Part shown: in pieces, positions 8,653 to 17,564 of the stretch
Layout: each line of letters starts with the position of its first letter
Numbering within the stretch: the stretch's first letter is position 1
Translations under genes and position numbers: made by a program
Source of the DNA: Synechococcus sp. CS-1329
GTDB lineage: Bacteria; Cyanobacteriota; Cyanobacteriia; PCC-6307; Cyanobiaceae
Assembly (NCBI RefSeq): GCF_025128055.1
Contig: NZ_JAHLYS010000040.1
Coordinates: 1-64,000 of the forward strand
Length of the DNA: 64,000 nucleotides
Direction: 5' to 3'
The notes under the pieces: model-generated
Seen by the model: only the letters and a program-made list of their open reading frames with translations
Database searches by the model: none
What the model was told of the DNA's origin: nothing

Positions 8653-8723
8653 AGGCGGCACCCAGATTCGAACTGGGGGTAAAGGATTTGCAATCCTCTG
8701 CCTTACCACTTGGCCATGCCGCC
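8653..8723 (-). tRNA. tRNA-Cys (GCA)
   Basis: On the minus strand the acceptor stem GGCGGCA (8723-8717) pairs with TGCCGCC (8660-8654), with discriminator T as expected for tRNA-Cys. The T-loop TTCGAAT is present and the anticodon stem AGGAT/ATCCT encloses TTGCAAA, giving anticodon GCA. The gene is 71 bases long and CCA is not encoded. It is antisense to the upstream extension of the following reading frame. Confidence 0.95.
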
Positions 8724-8742
8724 TTTCCGGAGGCGAACCCCC

Positions 8743-10010
8743 GTGCTGCGGATCGTATCAGCCGTCCACGACAGCCCCGACTCCTGCTGCTCAGCAACGG
8801 CCATGGGGAGGATCTGATCGGTTTGCGCGTCCTCCAGGCCCTGCATCAGCGGCGCCCACAGCTGCAGGTTGATGTGTTGCCGCTGGTGGGGGAGGGGGAG
8901 ACCTTCCGCCAGGCGGAGCAGGAGGGCTGGCTGCAGCGGGTGGGACCCCGCCAGCGGCTGCCCAGCGGCGGCTTCAGCAACCAGAGCCTCCTCGCGCTGC
9001 TGCGTGACCTGGGGGCAGGGCTGGGCGGCCTGAGCTGGGGCCAGTGGCAGCTGGTGCGCCGCTGGGGGGCTGGCGGCGCGTCGATTCTGGCGGTGGGGGA
9101 TCTGCTGCCACTGCTGCTGGCCTGGGCCAGTGGCGCGCCCTACGGCTTCATCGGCACGCCCAAGAGTGATTACACCTGGCGGAGCGGGCCCAGCCGCGAC
9201 CCCGTCGCCGACGGCTACCACCGCTGCAAGGGCAGCGAATGGGATCCGTGGGAATGGGCCCTGATGGCCGATCGCCGCGCCCGACTGGTGGCGGTGCGCG
9301 ACGGCCTCACCGCTCGGGGGCTGAGGCGACGGGGGGTGGCGGCGCTGGCACCGGGCAACCCGATGATGGACGCATTGGATCGCTTGCCGCTGCCCCTGTC
9401 GCTGGGGGGGCGGCGGCGAATCGTGCTGCTCTGCGGCAGCCGCCTGCCCGAAGCCCTCGGCAATGCCCGCCGCCTGCTGGCATCCCTGGCCTGCGCGCCG
9501 CCCAGGGACGCGCAGGTGGTGCTCTGCCCCACCGGCTCCCGCCCCAGTCGGCACGACCTGGAGCCGATCCTGCGCGCCCAGGGCTACCGCGAGGTGACCC
9601 TGCCGGGAGGTTGTGGCGGCAGCTCCGCCTGGCAGTGCCAGCAACGGCTGCTGCTGCTGGGCCCTGGCTGCTTCGAGCGCTGGGCCGGCTGGGGGGAGGT
9701 GGGTCTGGCCACCGCCGGCACCGCCACCGAGCAACTGGTGGGCCTCGGAGTGCCTGTGCTCTCGCTGCCGGGGCCGGGCCCGCAGTTCAAGCGGGGGTTC
9801 GCCCGGCGCCAGAGCCGGCTGCTGGGCGGTGCGGTCCAGCCCTGCGCCTCCGGGCAGGAGCTGGCCCTCGAACTGGAGAGGCTGCTCGGGGACGCCCAGC
9901 GGCGCCGGCACCTGGGAGCCATCGGCCGGCAACGCATGGGGGAAGCCGGCGGCAGCGAGCGCCTGGCGGAGCTGGTGGACCGTGAGTTGCTGGCCCAGCC
10001 CCAGGGATGA
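8743..10010 (+). CDS. Lipid-A-disaccharide synthase-related glycosyltransferase (start region frameshifted or unusual)
   Basis: About 420 residues of a cyanobacterial LpxB-related glycosyltransferase family, with the N-terminal motif LLLLSNGHGEDLIG, a central FIGTPKSDYTW and late GTATEQLVGLGVPVLSLPG, typical of GT-B nucleotide-sugar enzymes. The substrate is not established. The 5' end is odd: in the conserved frame there is no ATG, GTG or TTG between the antisense tRNA-Cys and the first motif. A GTG at 8743 with GGAGG nine bases upstream lies in another frame and would join the conserved frame by a one-base slip at CCCC (8775-8778). The interval given assumes this start. Confidence 0.75.
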
Positions 10011-10041
10011 TGGGCTCTCATCTCACCCAGGCCCATCCCCG

Positions 10042-10299
10042 ATGCCAGCACCGATCGACCGGGCCTACGCCACCGTCACCGGTCAGCTGGCCACCCTGCT
10101 GGGGGTGAGCATTGCCGCGGCCCGGCGCCGGGTCGACCAGCAGGCGGCCCGGGAGGGAACCCGGGCCCAGGGCGAGCGCATCACCATCGCCGAGCGCATG
10201 ATTCAGGAGGCCCAGACAGGGTCCAGGGCCCAGGGTCAGCTGCTGGATGCACTGCTGGTGGCCGAAGACGACGAAAGCGGCTTCATGGTCGAGGACTGA
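10042..10299 (+). CDS. Small conserved hypothetical protein
   Basis: 85 residues starting MPAPIDRAYATV. The helical, charged sequence (TGQLATLLGVSIAAARRRVD, ITIAERMIQEAQ) resembles small cyanobacterial hypothetical proteins. No catalytic or metal-binding motif is visible. The segment LGVSIAAARRRV could be a helix-turn-helix-like turn, but this is weak. It lies 31 bases after the LpxB-like gene, probably in the same transcript, and converges on the RNase D gene with a 14-base gap. Confidence 0.6.
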   Translation: MPAPIDRAYATVTGQLATLLGVSIAAARRRVDQQAAREGTRAQGERITIAERMIQEAQTGSRAQGQLLDALLVAEDDESGFMVED

Positions 10300-10313
10300 T
10301 CGCCTGGGAGCCC

Positions 10314-10976
10314 TCAGCGCGACTGGGAGGAGTGCTCGAACACCGAGCCGAAGCGGCTGCGGTCGAGCTCGGCGAACACCGGCAGACAGGCGAAGCAACG
10401 GCGGGCCAGATCCAGTCGCTCCTCCCGCTCAAGGATGGCGGCCAGGGCCTGGCGAGCGGCCAGCAGGTAGCGCACGTCGTTGGCCGCATAGATCAGCTGG
10501 GCCTCGCCCAGATCCTCCGCCCGTCCCCAGTCGCTGCTCTGCGACTGCTTGTCCAGTTCCACCCCCACCAACTCCTGCACCACCTCCTTGAGGCCGTGGC
10601 GGGAGCTGTAGGTACGGGCCAGTCGACTGGCCACCTTGGTGCAGAACAGGGGCGCCACGGCAATGCCGAGGCCTTCCCCCAGGGCCGCCAGATCGAAGCG
10701 GGCGAAGTGGAACACCTTCTCGATCGCCGCGCTCTCCATCAGCTGGCGCAGGCGGGGAGCCTCCTGCTGGCCCCGGGCGATGCGGATGCAGCAGACATTG
10801 TCGAGATGGTCGGCGATCTGCACCAGGCACAAGCGGTCGCGGCCATGGATCAGCCCCATGGCTTCGGTGTCCACCGCCAGAGCCGGGGCCTGAGCCAGCA
10901 GGCTCAGCCATTCGGCGTCGAGATCCCCCTCAAACACGGCGAAGCGATGGGGGGTGGAGGCGAGGGCCGAAGGCAT
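10314..10976 (-). CDS. rnd: Ribonuclease D family 3'-5' exonuclease
   Basis: About 220 residues, the size of the single-domain cyanobacterial RNase D relatives that lack HRDC domains. The DEDDy nuclease residues are visible: VDTEAMGL (Exo I Asp and Glu), FHFARFDLAAL (Exo II Asp) and YAANDVRYLL (Exo III Tyr and Asp). It probably trims tRNA or other RNA 3' ends. In-frame ATGs at 10976, 11000 and 11054 are possible starts; 10976 gives MPSALASTPHRFAVFEG without crossing the divergent gene at 11048. Confidence 0.87.
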   Translation of the reverse strand: MPSALASTPHRFAVFEGDLDAEWLSLLAQAPALAVDTEAMGLIHGRDRLCLVQIADHLDNVCCIRIARGQQEAPRLRQLMESAAIEKVFHFARFDLAALGEGLGIAVAPLFCTKVASRLARTYSSRHGLKEVVQELVGVELDKQSQSSDWGRAEDLGEAQLIYAANDVRYLLAARQALAAILEREERLDLARRCFACLPVFAELDRSRFGSVFEHSSQSR

Positions 10977-11047
10977 GGGCGGGGGAGCAACCAACGCCAT
11001 CGTGCCGAAAGGGGGAGAATGGAGCGCTTCCGCCTTGGATCGCCCGC

Positions 11048-11614
11048 GTGCCATCGCTCCTGTCCCCAGCCCTGGGCTCCACCCTTCTGCTCACCCTGCT
11101 GATGACCATCGGCCTGGTGTTCTTTCTGCGCGCCGCCAGCAAGGACCGCACCACGGTGGTGGATGTGCAGTCGCCGCGACCGGCGCTGGAGGTGCTCGAC
11201 GGCCTCAGCCAGTGGCTGAGGCAACGGGGCTGGCAGGCAGAGGACGGGGATCCCGAACGGCGGGTGCTGCGCTTCCGCGGCCAGGTGGGAGCCAGCAGCA
11301 CCTTGGCACTCCTGCTCTCGCTGCTGGGAACGGTCGGGGCAGCCTGCCTGGGCCTCGTGCTGCGCCAGCTGCTGCCGCCGCTGGGCTGGTGGCCACTGCT
11401 GCTGGCCCTGATCGGTCCCCTGGCGGGGCTGGTCTACCGGCGGCGGGCCGCGCGCCAGGAACTGGTGGAATTGCGCCTGATCAGCGACGACGACGCTCCC
11501 CTCAGCCAGCTGCGGCTGCGGGCCCACCGCGATGAACTGATTGCCCTGGAACTGGAACTGGGCCCCCGGCTGCAGCTGGCCAGTGACGGCACGCTGCTGA
11601 GCTCCCCCATCTGA
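11048..11614 (+). CDS. Cofactor assembly of complex C subunit B (CCB2/CCB4 family)
   Basis: 188 residues from a GTG. Two hydrophobic segments near the N-terminus (GSTLLLTLLMTIGLVFFL) and at about 80-125 (STLALLLSLLGTVGAACLGL, WWPLLLALIGPLAGLVY) are followed by a soluble C-terminal domain rich in Leu/Glu. This architecture and the VVDVQSPRPA / GWQ motifs match the CCB family, which attaches haem c(n) to cytochrome b6 at the stromal side of thylakoids. The family assignment is from recollection of cyanobacterial homologues. It is divergent from RNase D. Confidence 0.7.
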   Translation: MPSLLSPALGSTLLLTLLMTIGLVFFLRAASKDRTTVVDVQSPRPALEVLDGLSQWLRQRGWQAEDGDPERRVLRFRGQVGASSTLALLLSLLGTVGAACLGLVLRQLLPPLGWWPLLLALIGPLAGLVYRRRAARQELVELRLISDDDAPLSQLRLRAHRDELIALELELGPRLQLASDGTLLSSPI

Positions 11615-11625
11615 ATCCCCGGACC

Positions 11626-12447
11626 ATGGCGCTCCATTCCCAACCTGCATCCCCTCTTCGGCTCCAGGCGCGGACGCGCCATCTGGGCAGGGGCCTGCTG
11701 CTGGGCCTCGGCCTGGCGCTGGTGCTGGGCAGCGCCGCCGAAGCCCCGGCCATGCTCGCCGTCGATCCGCTCACCGGGCCGCGCGCTCCCCTGAACAAAG
11801 ACTGGATCGGCCGCCGATTACTGGCGACCGGCACACCGATCCTGGTGATGGCCGGCCACGCCGATTCCCAGGGCATGGCCGGATCAGGCACCAGCGGTGA
11901 AGCGGTGGATCTCTTTGGCGCCCCCCCGATGCTGAACGGCATCCGTGATGAGCTCTATTGGAATCTGCTCACCGCGGAGCGGGTGGTGACCCTGGGGCGC
12001 CAGCGCGGGCTGCCGATCAGCCTCTATGTGCCGCCCCTGCGCAGCATCGCCGATGGGGACGACCCCCGCACCAACTGGAGTGTGGGCAAGGAGCATGTGC
12101 GCCGGGGGGGCTACGCCCTGGAGATCCACTACGACGCCTACGGACCCGATGGCTTCGGCTCCGGTCTGATTCCGCCGCTGCACAGGTCGCCCAGCCTGCT
12201 CGATGAAAGCCTGGCCGCCGCCTTCGGGGCCTTTCCCTTTCAGTTCCGGGGCGGGCTGGGGGCACCCCGCCGGGGCATCGCCATTCTCGAGATCGGCAAG
12301 CTGGAGAGCCCGCTGGAATCGGCCCTGAGGGATCCCGGCAGCCGGGATGCAGCGCTCAACGCCATCGCCGAGCGGGTGGTGACCGCCCTCGAGCAGGGCA
12401 TCAGCACGGAGCAACGGAGGGAGCCAATGAGGCGTCCCCAGAGCTAG
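11626..12447 (+). CDS. Secreted N-acetylmuramoyl-L-alanine amidase-like protein
   Basis: 273 residues with an N-terminal hydrophobic signal (RGLLLGLGLALVLGSAAEA). Conserved positions resemble the Amidase_3 zinc-hydrolase fold: His-78 in MAGHADSQG, Glu-109 in RDELYWNL, His-168 in EIHYDAYG and a late Glu in ILEIGKLES. Such enzymes cut the bond between muramic acid and the first peptide residue of peptidoglycan. The motifs are shifted from the textbook form, so a related but different hydrolase is possible. It lies 11 bases after the CCB gene and may share its transcript. Confidence 0.55.
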   Translation: MALHSQPASPLRLQARTRHLGRGLLLGLGLALVLGSAAEAPAMLAVDPLTGPRAPLNKDWIGRRLLATGTPILVMAGHADSQGMAGSGTSGEAVDLFGAPPMLNGIRDELYWNLLTAERVVTLGRQRGLPISLYVPPLRSIADGDDPRTNWSVGKEHVRRGGYALEIHYDAYGPDGFGSGLIPPLHRSPSLLDESLAAAFGAFPFQFRGGLGAPRRGIAILEIGKLESPLESALRDPGSRDAALNAIAERVVTALEQGISTEQRREPMRRPQS

Positions 12448-12458
12448 CCGCGGCTGGT

Positions 12459-13484
12459 TCAGTCGAACGCTTCCCGGGCGCGGCAGAGCTCTTCCAGGGC
12501 GGCATCTCCGCGCCAGTCCTGGGGCTTGGTGAACACCTCGGTGACCAGCGCTTCGCGACTGCCGGGCTCGGGGCCGTAGCCATACTCCCAGCGCACCAGC
12601 GGTGGCAGCGACATCAGGATCGACTCGGTGCGTCCGTTGGTCTGCAGGCCGAAGATCGTGCCGCGATCGAACACCAGATTGAACTCCACGTAGCGGCCTC
12701 GGCGGTAGAGCTGGAACTGACGCTCCCGATCCCCATAGGCCGTGCCATGGCGCTTCTCCACGATCGGCACATAGCTCGGCAGAAAGGCGTTGCCGCAGGC
12801 GCTGGCCAGCTGGAACAACTGCTCCCAGCTGCGGGGAGCGGCTCCAAGGGACGCCGCCGCGGCCGCCGCAGGTCCGCTGGGATCCTGACCCTTGTAGAGC
12901 ACTCCGGCGGGATCCTGGTAGTCGTAGAAGATGCCGCCCACACCACGGGTTTCGCCGCGATGCTTCAGGAAGAAGTATTCATCGCACCAGGGCTTGAAAA
13001 CGGGGTACAGGCTGGGATCAACGCTGTCACAGGCCCCCTGCAGGCTGCCATGAAAGTGACGGGCATCCGCCAGGAAGGGGTAGTAGGGGGTGAGGTCGGC
13101 GCCACCACCGAACCACCAGACCGGACCCGCCTCGAAATAGCGGTAATTGAGGTGCACCGTGGGCACATAGGGATTGCGGGGGTGGAGCACCATTGAGGTG
13201 CCGGTGGCGAACCAGCGCTGGCCGGCGGCCTCAGGCCGCTGGCTGAGGATCGAGGGGGGCAGCTGATCGCCCTCCACCTCGGAGAAATTCACCCCGCCCT
13301 GCTCAAAGATCCGGCCGGCCTTCATCACCCGCGAGCGACCGCCACCCCCCTCCGGGCGCTCCCAGCTCTCCTCCTCGAACTCCCCTTCCCCATCAAGGGT
13401 CTGCAGGCCGGCGCAGATGCTGTCCTGCAGACCCATTAGCAGGGCGCGGGCGCGAGCGCGGGAATCGGCCGGTGGATGCTCCAT
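12459..13484 (-). CDS. hemF: Oxygen-dependent coproporphyrinogen III oxidase
   Basis: 341 residues. It decarboxylates two propionates of coproporphyrinogen III to vinyls using oxygen, supplying haem, chlorophyll and bilins. Family motifs are [19 protein letters not shown]-like ([12 protein letters not shown]), [29 protein letters not shown] and [12 protein letters not shown]. The ATG at 13484 has GGAGGT nine bases upstream and is preferred over one 63 bases further upstream. It converges with the amidase-like gene (11-base gap) and is divergent from mrp. Confidence 0.96.
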   Translation of the reverse strand: MEHPPADSRARARALLMGLQDSICAGLQTLDGEGEFEEESWERPEGGGGRSRVMKAGRIFEQGGVNFSEVEGDQLPPSILSQRPEAAGQRWFATGTSMVLHPRNPYVPTVHLNYRYFEAGPVWWFGGGADLTPYYPFLADARHFHGSLQGACDSVDPSLYPVFKPWCDEYFFLKHRGETRGVGGIFYDYQDPAGVLYKGQDPSGPAAAAAASLGAAPRSWEQLFQLASACGNAFLPSYVPIVEKRHGTAYGDRERQFQLYRRGRYVEFNLVFDRGTIFGLQTNGRTESILMSLPPLVRWEYGYGPEPGSREALVTEVFTKPQDWRGDAALEELCRAREAFD

Positions 13485-13676
13485 GGGCCGGGCACCTCCC
13501 TGGCCCTGTTCTGCATCGGCCACGCCCGGCTGTCCCTGCTCCACCACTGATCACCACGCCCCGCCGGACGTTCGAAACCACTCCACCATTCCAGCCCGCC
13601 GAGCCGGGGCACAACCCTTCGAGAGCCTCTGTCATGGGGCGGCCCCTAGGATCAGCCCTGATGCCGGCACCCACGG

Positions 13677-14783
13677 ATGGCCACCGCTGAACAGGCCCTC
13701 GCCGCCCTTGAGCCCCTCTGCGACGCGGGCACCGGCCGCAGTCTGCTGGAACTGGGCTGGATCCAGCAGGTGCGTCCCCAGGGGAGCCGCGTGGTCTTCA
13801 GCCTGGCTCTGCCGGGCTACGCCACCAGCCAGCGGGAGCGGATCGCCGCCGAAGCGCGTGAGGCGCTGATGGCGATCGAAAGCATCGAAGATGTGCAGAT
13901 CGAAGTGGCCCAGCCCGGCGCGGGCGGACGGCCCGAGGGCTCACCGATCGGCGGCGCCGGCCATGGTCCCGGCGGTGGTGGCAACCTGCCCGAGCGCCAG
14001 GGCATTCCCGGTGTGGCCCGGATCATCGCCGTGAGCAGCGGCAAGGGCGGCGTGGGCAAGAGCACCGTGGCCGTGAACCTGGCCTGTGCCCTGGCCCAGA
14101 GCGGCCTGCGGGTGGGACTGCTCGACGCCGACATCTATGGACCGAACGCCCCGACCATGCTGGGTGTGGCCGACCGCACGCCAGAGGTGCGCGGCAGCGG
14201 CAATGAGCAGGTGCTGGTGCCGATCGAAACCTGCGGCATCGGCATGGTGTCGATGGGGCTGCTGATCCAGGAGAACCAACCGGTGGTGTGGCGGGGGCCG
14301 ATGCTCAACGGCATCATCCGCCAGTTCCTCTATCAGGCCGACTGGGGCGAGCGCGACGTGCTGGTGGTGGACCTGCCTCCCGGCACCGGCGATGCCCAGC
14401 TCACCCTGGCCCAGGCGGTGCCGATGGCCGGCGTGGTGATCGTGACCACCCCCCAGCGGGTGTCCCTGCAGGATGCCCGCCGCGGCCTGGCGATGTTCCT
14501 GCAGATGGGGGTGCAGGTGCTGGGTGTGGTCGAGAACATGAGCACCTTCATCCCCCCCGACCGGCCTGAAGCCCGTTACGCCATCTTCGGCAGTGGTGGT
14601 GGGGCCACCCTGGCCGCCGAAGCCGACGTGCCCCTGCTGGCCGAGCTGCCCCTGGAGATGGCCGTGATGGATGGGGGCGACCAGGGGCAGCCTGTGGTGA
14701 TCTCCCGGCCCGAATCGGCCACAGCCCGGGCCTTCCAGACCCTGGCCCAGCGGGTCATCAGCCTCAGCCTCACCGCCGCCTGA
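13677..14783 (+). CDS. mrp: Mrp/NBP35-family iron-sulfur carrier ATPase
   Basis: 368 residues. The N-terminal 90 residues are a MIP18/DUF59-type domain; the ParA/MinD-like ATPase domain follows a Gly-rich linker, with the deviant Walker A motif SSGKGGVGKST and the switch region DADIYGPNAP. VVDLPPGTGD and ENMSTFIPP follow. The CxxC pair found after ENMS in many bacterial Mrp proteins is absent here (IPPDRPEA), as in other cyanobacterial homologues I recall. It is thought to assemble and transfer Fe-S clusters. rodA follows 5 bases downstream. Confidence 0.92.
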   Translation: MATAEQALAALEPLCDAGTGRSLLELGWIQQVRPQGSRVVFSLALPGYATSQRERIAAEAREALMAIESIEDVQIEVAQPGAGGRPEGSPIGGAGHGPGGGGNLPERQGIPGVARIIAVSSGKGGVGKSTVAVNLACALAQSGLRVGLLDADIYGPNAPTMLGVADRTPEVRGSGNEQVLVPIETCGIGMVSMGLLIQENQPVVWRGPMLNGIIRQFLYQADWGERDVLVVDLPPGTGDAQLTLAQAVPMAGVVIVTTPQRVSLQDARRGLAMFLQMGVQVLGVVENMSTFIPPDRPEARYAIFGSGGGATLAAEADVPLLAELPLEMAVMDGGDQGQPVVISRPESATARAFQTLAQRVISLSLTAA

Positions 14784-14788
14784 TCACG

Positions 14789-16063
14789 ATGGCTTTGCTG
14801 GGCAGCCGGCGCAGCATGTTCTCAGCGGCGCGGCCGGCCCGGCGACGACTGCTGGAGGGGGTGGATCTGCTGCTCTGGGGCATTCCCCTGGCGATGGTGG
14901 CGGTGGCCGGCATCCTGATTGCCAGCACCCAGCGCCAGGCCCCCTACGCGGTCTGGTATCAGCACTGGGTCACGGCAGCGGTGGGCCTGGGCCTCGCCCT
15001 GGTGCTGGCCCGGATCCCCCTGGAGCGCTACCAGCCGTTCCGCTGGCTGATCTACGCAGCCATGGTGGCCAGCCTGGTGGCGGTGCGGGTGGTGGGGGTC
15101 AGCGCGCTGGGCGCCCAGAGCTGGATCAACATCGCCGGCTTCAACGTGCAACCCTCGGAGTTCGCCAAGGTGGCGGCGATCCTGCTGCTGGCCGGTGTGC
15201 TGACCCGCCATCCGGTGGAGCGGCCGGTGGACCTGATCCGGCCGGTGGCCATGATCAGCGTGCCCTGGCTGCTGGTGTTCGTGCAGCCGGATCTGGGCAC
15301 CTCACTGGTGTTCGGAGCGGTGCTGCTGGTGATGATGTTCTGGTCGGGAATGCCAGGGGCCTGGCTGCTGCTGCTGCTCTCGCCCCTGTTCACCGCCATC
15401 CTGGCGGGCACCATCCCCTGGGTTCTGGTGGCCTGGGTGCCGGCGATGGGGGTGCTGGCCTGGCGCTCCCTGCCCTGGAAAGCCCTGGCGGCCTCCGTCA
15501 CCCTGACGATTCAGGGGGTGTTCGCCCTGGGAACACCCTGGCTCTGGGCCCACGGCCTCAAGGAGCACCAGCGGGCTCGGCTGACCATGTTTCTCGATCC
15601 ATCCCACGATCCCCTGGGAGGCGGCTATCACCTATTGCAGAGCATGGTGGGGATCGGCTCGGGCGGGCTCTGGGGCACCGGACTGATGCAGGGCCATCTC
15701 ACCCTGTTGCGCTTCATTCCCGAGCAGCACACGGATTTCATCTTCAGTGCCCTGGGGGAGGAAACCGGCTTCATCGGCTCCACCCTGGTGGTGGTGGGCT
15801 TCCTGCTGCTGATGTGGCGTCTGCTCCAGATCGCCGGGCGGGCCCGCAGCGATTACGAGTCCCTGGTGGTAGTGGGGATCGGCGCGATGCTGATGTTTCA
15901 GGTGGTGGTGAACATCAACATGACCATCGGACTGGGTCCGATCACCGGCATTCCCCTGCCTTGGCTGAGCTATGGCCGCTCGGCGATGCTCGTCAATTTC
16001 ATCTCCCTGGGGATGTGCGCTTCGGTGTCGCGCCATGGCCGCCCGCCCCAGCGGCGATGGTGA
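14789..16063 (+). CDS. rodA: Rod shape-determining protein RodA (SEDS glycosyltransferase)
   Basis: 424 residues with about ten hydrophobic segments. SEDS motifs are clear: GAQSWINIAGFNVQPSEFAK, PDLGTSLVFGAVLLVMMFWSG, LTMFLDPSHDPLGGGYHLLQ and EQHTDFIFSALGEE, ending in GLGPITGIPLPWLSYGRS. RodA polymerises lipid II into glycan strands during side-wall elongation, with a class B penicillin-binding protein. It follows mrp after five bases and overlaps the next gene by seven bases. The catalytic Asp in the large loop and the GxPLPW segment separate RodA/FtsW from unrelated permeases. Confidence 0.94.
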   Translation: MALLGSRRSMFSAARPARRRLLEGVDLLLWGIPLAMVAVAGILIASTQRQAPYAVWYQHWVTAAVGLGLALVLARIPLERYQPFRWLIYAAMVASLVAVRVVGVSALGAQSWINIAGFNVQPSEFAKVAAILLLAGVLTRHPVERPVDLIRPVAMISVPWLLVFVQPDLGTSLVFGAVLLVMMFWSGMPGAWLLLLLSPLFTAILAGTIPWVLVAWVPAMGVLAWRSLPWKALAASVTLTIQGVFALGTPWLWAHGLKEHQRARLTMFLDPSHDPLGGGYHLLQSMVGIGSGGLWGTGLMQGHLTLLRFIPEQHTDFIFSALGEETGFIGSTLVVVGFLLLMWRLLQIAGRARSDYESLVVVGIGAMLMFQVVVNINMTIGLGPITGIPLPWLSYGRSAMLVNFISLGMCASVSRHGRPPQRRW

Positions 16064-17448
16064 GCCTGGCCGCCCTGCGGGTGCGGCTGGCCCAGGGGGT
16101 ACCAGCGGGCCACAGCGACGACGACACCGCCAGGCGGCAGTGGTGGGCAGCCCTGGCCACCCTCCAGGATGATTTTTTGCCGTCCCTGCAACCGCTGCGG
16201 GGAGTCTGGCTGGCCTCACCGCTGCCGGCGCTCTACGAGCCGGAGCTGCTGGAGGCCCTGCAGGGCTGGGTCTGGGCTCCAGCGCAGATCGCCGGTGACC
16301 TCAGCCGCACGGGCCCGCTGCTGCCTGGAGTGAGCCCGGCCGGCAGAGCCGATGCCCCTGGCCGCACCGGCCCCTATGAACGTCTGGTTCTCGAACCCGC
16401 CGACGGCACCGACCCCCTGCTGGTGCTGATCACCCCCAAGCTGCAGCTGGCCATGGCCCTGGAGGGCCCACCACAGCAGCGGCAGCTGCTGCTGCGCTTC
16501 GACCCCACCACCCTCTCGGAAACGCTGGCCCTGGTGGATCAGCGGCTGCGGACCACCGCTCCCGAAGCCGCCCTGCGCTTGCGCCAGGCCCTGCAGGCGC
16601 TCGGTCCCCTGCGCAGCGAGGAGAGCATGGCGCTGCAGTTCTGGCCAAGGCTGGCGGAGCGACTGGCGGCGATGGCCCCGAGCCTGACCCTCCAGCCCCT
16701 GGTTCAGGACCGGGTGGACGGCCGCAGCGAGAGCAGCGGCGAGCTGGCCCTGCTCGAGGCCCTCACCCACGAGGTGCGCACTCCCCTGGCCACGATCCGC
16801 ACCCTGATTCGCTCCTTGCTGCGGCGAACTGATCTGCCAGCGGTGGTGCGTCAGCGGCTGGAGCAGATCGATGGGGAATGCAGCGAGCAGATCGACCGCT
16901 TCGGCCTGATCTTCCATGCGGCCGAGCTCCAGCGACAACCACCGTCCCGCCAGACCCTGGCCCGCACCGACCTGGCCCAGTTGCTGCAGGGTTTCGAAGA
17001 GCTGTGGCAACGGCAGCTGGGGCGCCGGGGGCTGAAGCTGCAGCTGGAGATCAGCGCCCATCTGCCGCCGGTGCTGAGCGATCCGAGCCGGCTCGAGACG
17101 ATGCTGGGTGGCCTGGTGGATCGCTTCATCCGCAGTCTGCCTTCGGGCAGCACGGTGCTGATCCGTCTGCAACCGGCAGGCTCACGGCTGAAGCTGCAAC
17201 TGCGCTGCACCGACGCATCCGCAAGGGACGTGAGCCAATCGCCCTCCCCCGACGATGGCGCCGCCGCCGACGTGGGTCCGGTGCTGCGCTGGAATCCGCT
17301 CACGGGCAGCCTGCAGCTGAGCCGCCAGGCCACCCAGCGCCTGTTCCACAGCCTGGGAGGACGTTTCACCGAGCGGGCCGGCCAGGGGCTGACCGTGTTC
17401 TTTCCCGTGGCGGGCCTCAGCAGCGATACCGGCGGGGACGTTTGTTGA
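16057..17448 (+). CDS. Histidine-kinase-like protein with degenerate ATPase domain
   Basis: 463 residues from ATG 16057, overlapping the rodA end. No membrane segment is evident. An N-terminal sensor-like region of about 220 residues, including a beta-rich part (YERLVLEPADGTDPLLVLIT), precedes a HisKA dimerisation helix with the H-box EALTHEVRTPLATIRTL (His-238). The expected catalytic domain at about 320-460 is poor: I find no N-box Asn (MLGGLVDRFIRS instead), no DxGxG loop, and only a late GQGLTVFFPV resembling the G2 box and last strand. It may dimerise or be phosphorylated by others rather than bind ATP normally. Confidence 0.75.
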   Translation: MVSLAALRVRLAQGVPAGHSDDDTARRQWWAALATLQDDFLPSLQPLRGVWLASPLPALYEPELLEALQGWVWAPAQIAGDLSRTGPLLPGVSPAGRADAPGRTGPYERLVLEPADGTDPLLVLITPKLQLAMALEGPPQQRQLLLRFDPTTLSETLALVDQRLRTTAPEAALRLRQALQALGPLRSEESMALQFWPRLAERLAAMAPSLTLQPLVQDRVDGRSESSGELALLEALTHEVRTPLATIRTLIRSLLRRTDLPAVVRQRLEQIDGECSEQIDRFGLIFHAAELQRQPPSRQTLARTDLAQLLQGFEELWQRQLGRRGLKLQLEISAHLPPVLSDPSRLETMLGGLVDRFIRSLPSGSTVLIRLQPAGSRLKLQLRCTDASARDVSQSPSPDDGAAADVGPVLRWNPLTGSLQLSRQATQRLFHSLGGRFTERAGQGLTVFFPVAGLSSDTGGDVC

Positions 17449-17515
17449 CGGGTGTGAAGAGAGCTCTCCCCCCGGCAGGTCCCCCGAGATTGCAGTGCTA
17501 GCTTCCAGCCGACAT

Positions 17516-17550
17516 GGTCCGCCGACTCACTGATGGGTCCGCCGACTCAC
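17516..17550. repeat. Tandem 15-base direct repeat in the psaD leader
   Basis: GGTCCGCCGACTCAC occurs at 17516-17530 and again at 17536-17550, a period of 20 bases, 15 bases before the psaD start. Two turns of DNA spacing and position just upstream of a highly expressed gene suggest a regulatory or mRNA-leader element, but it could be a chance local duplication. Confidence 0.7.
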
Positions 17551-17564
17551 CATCCCCAACAGCC

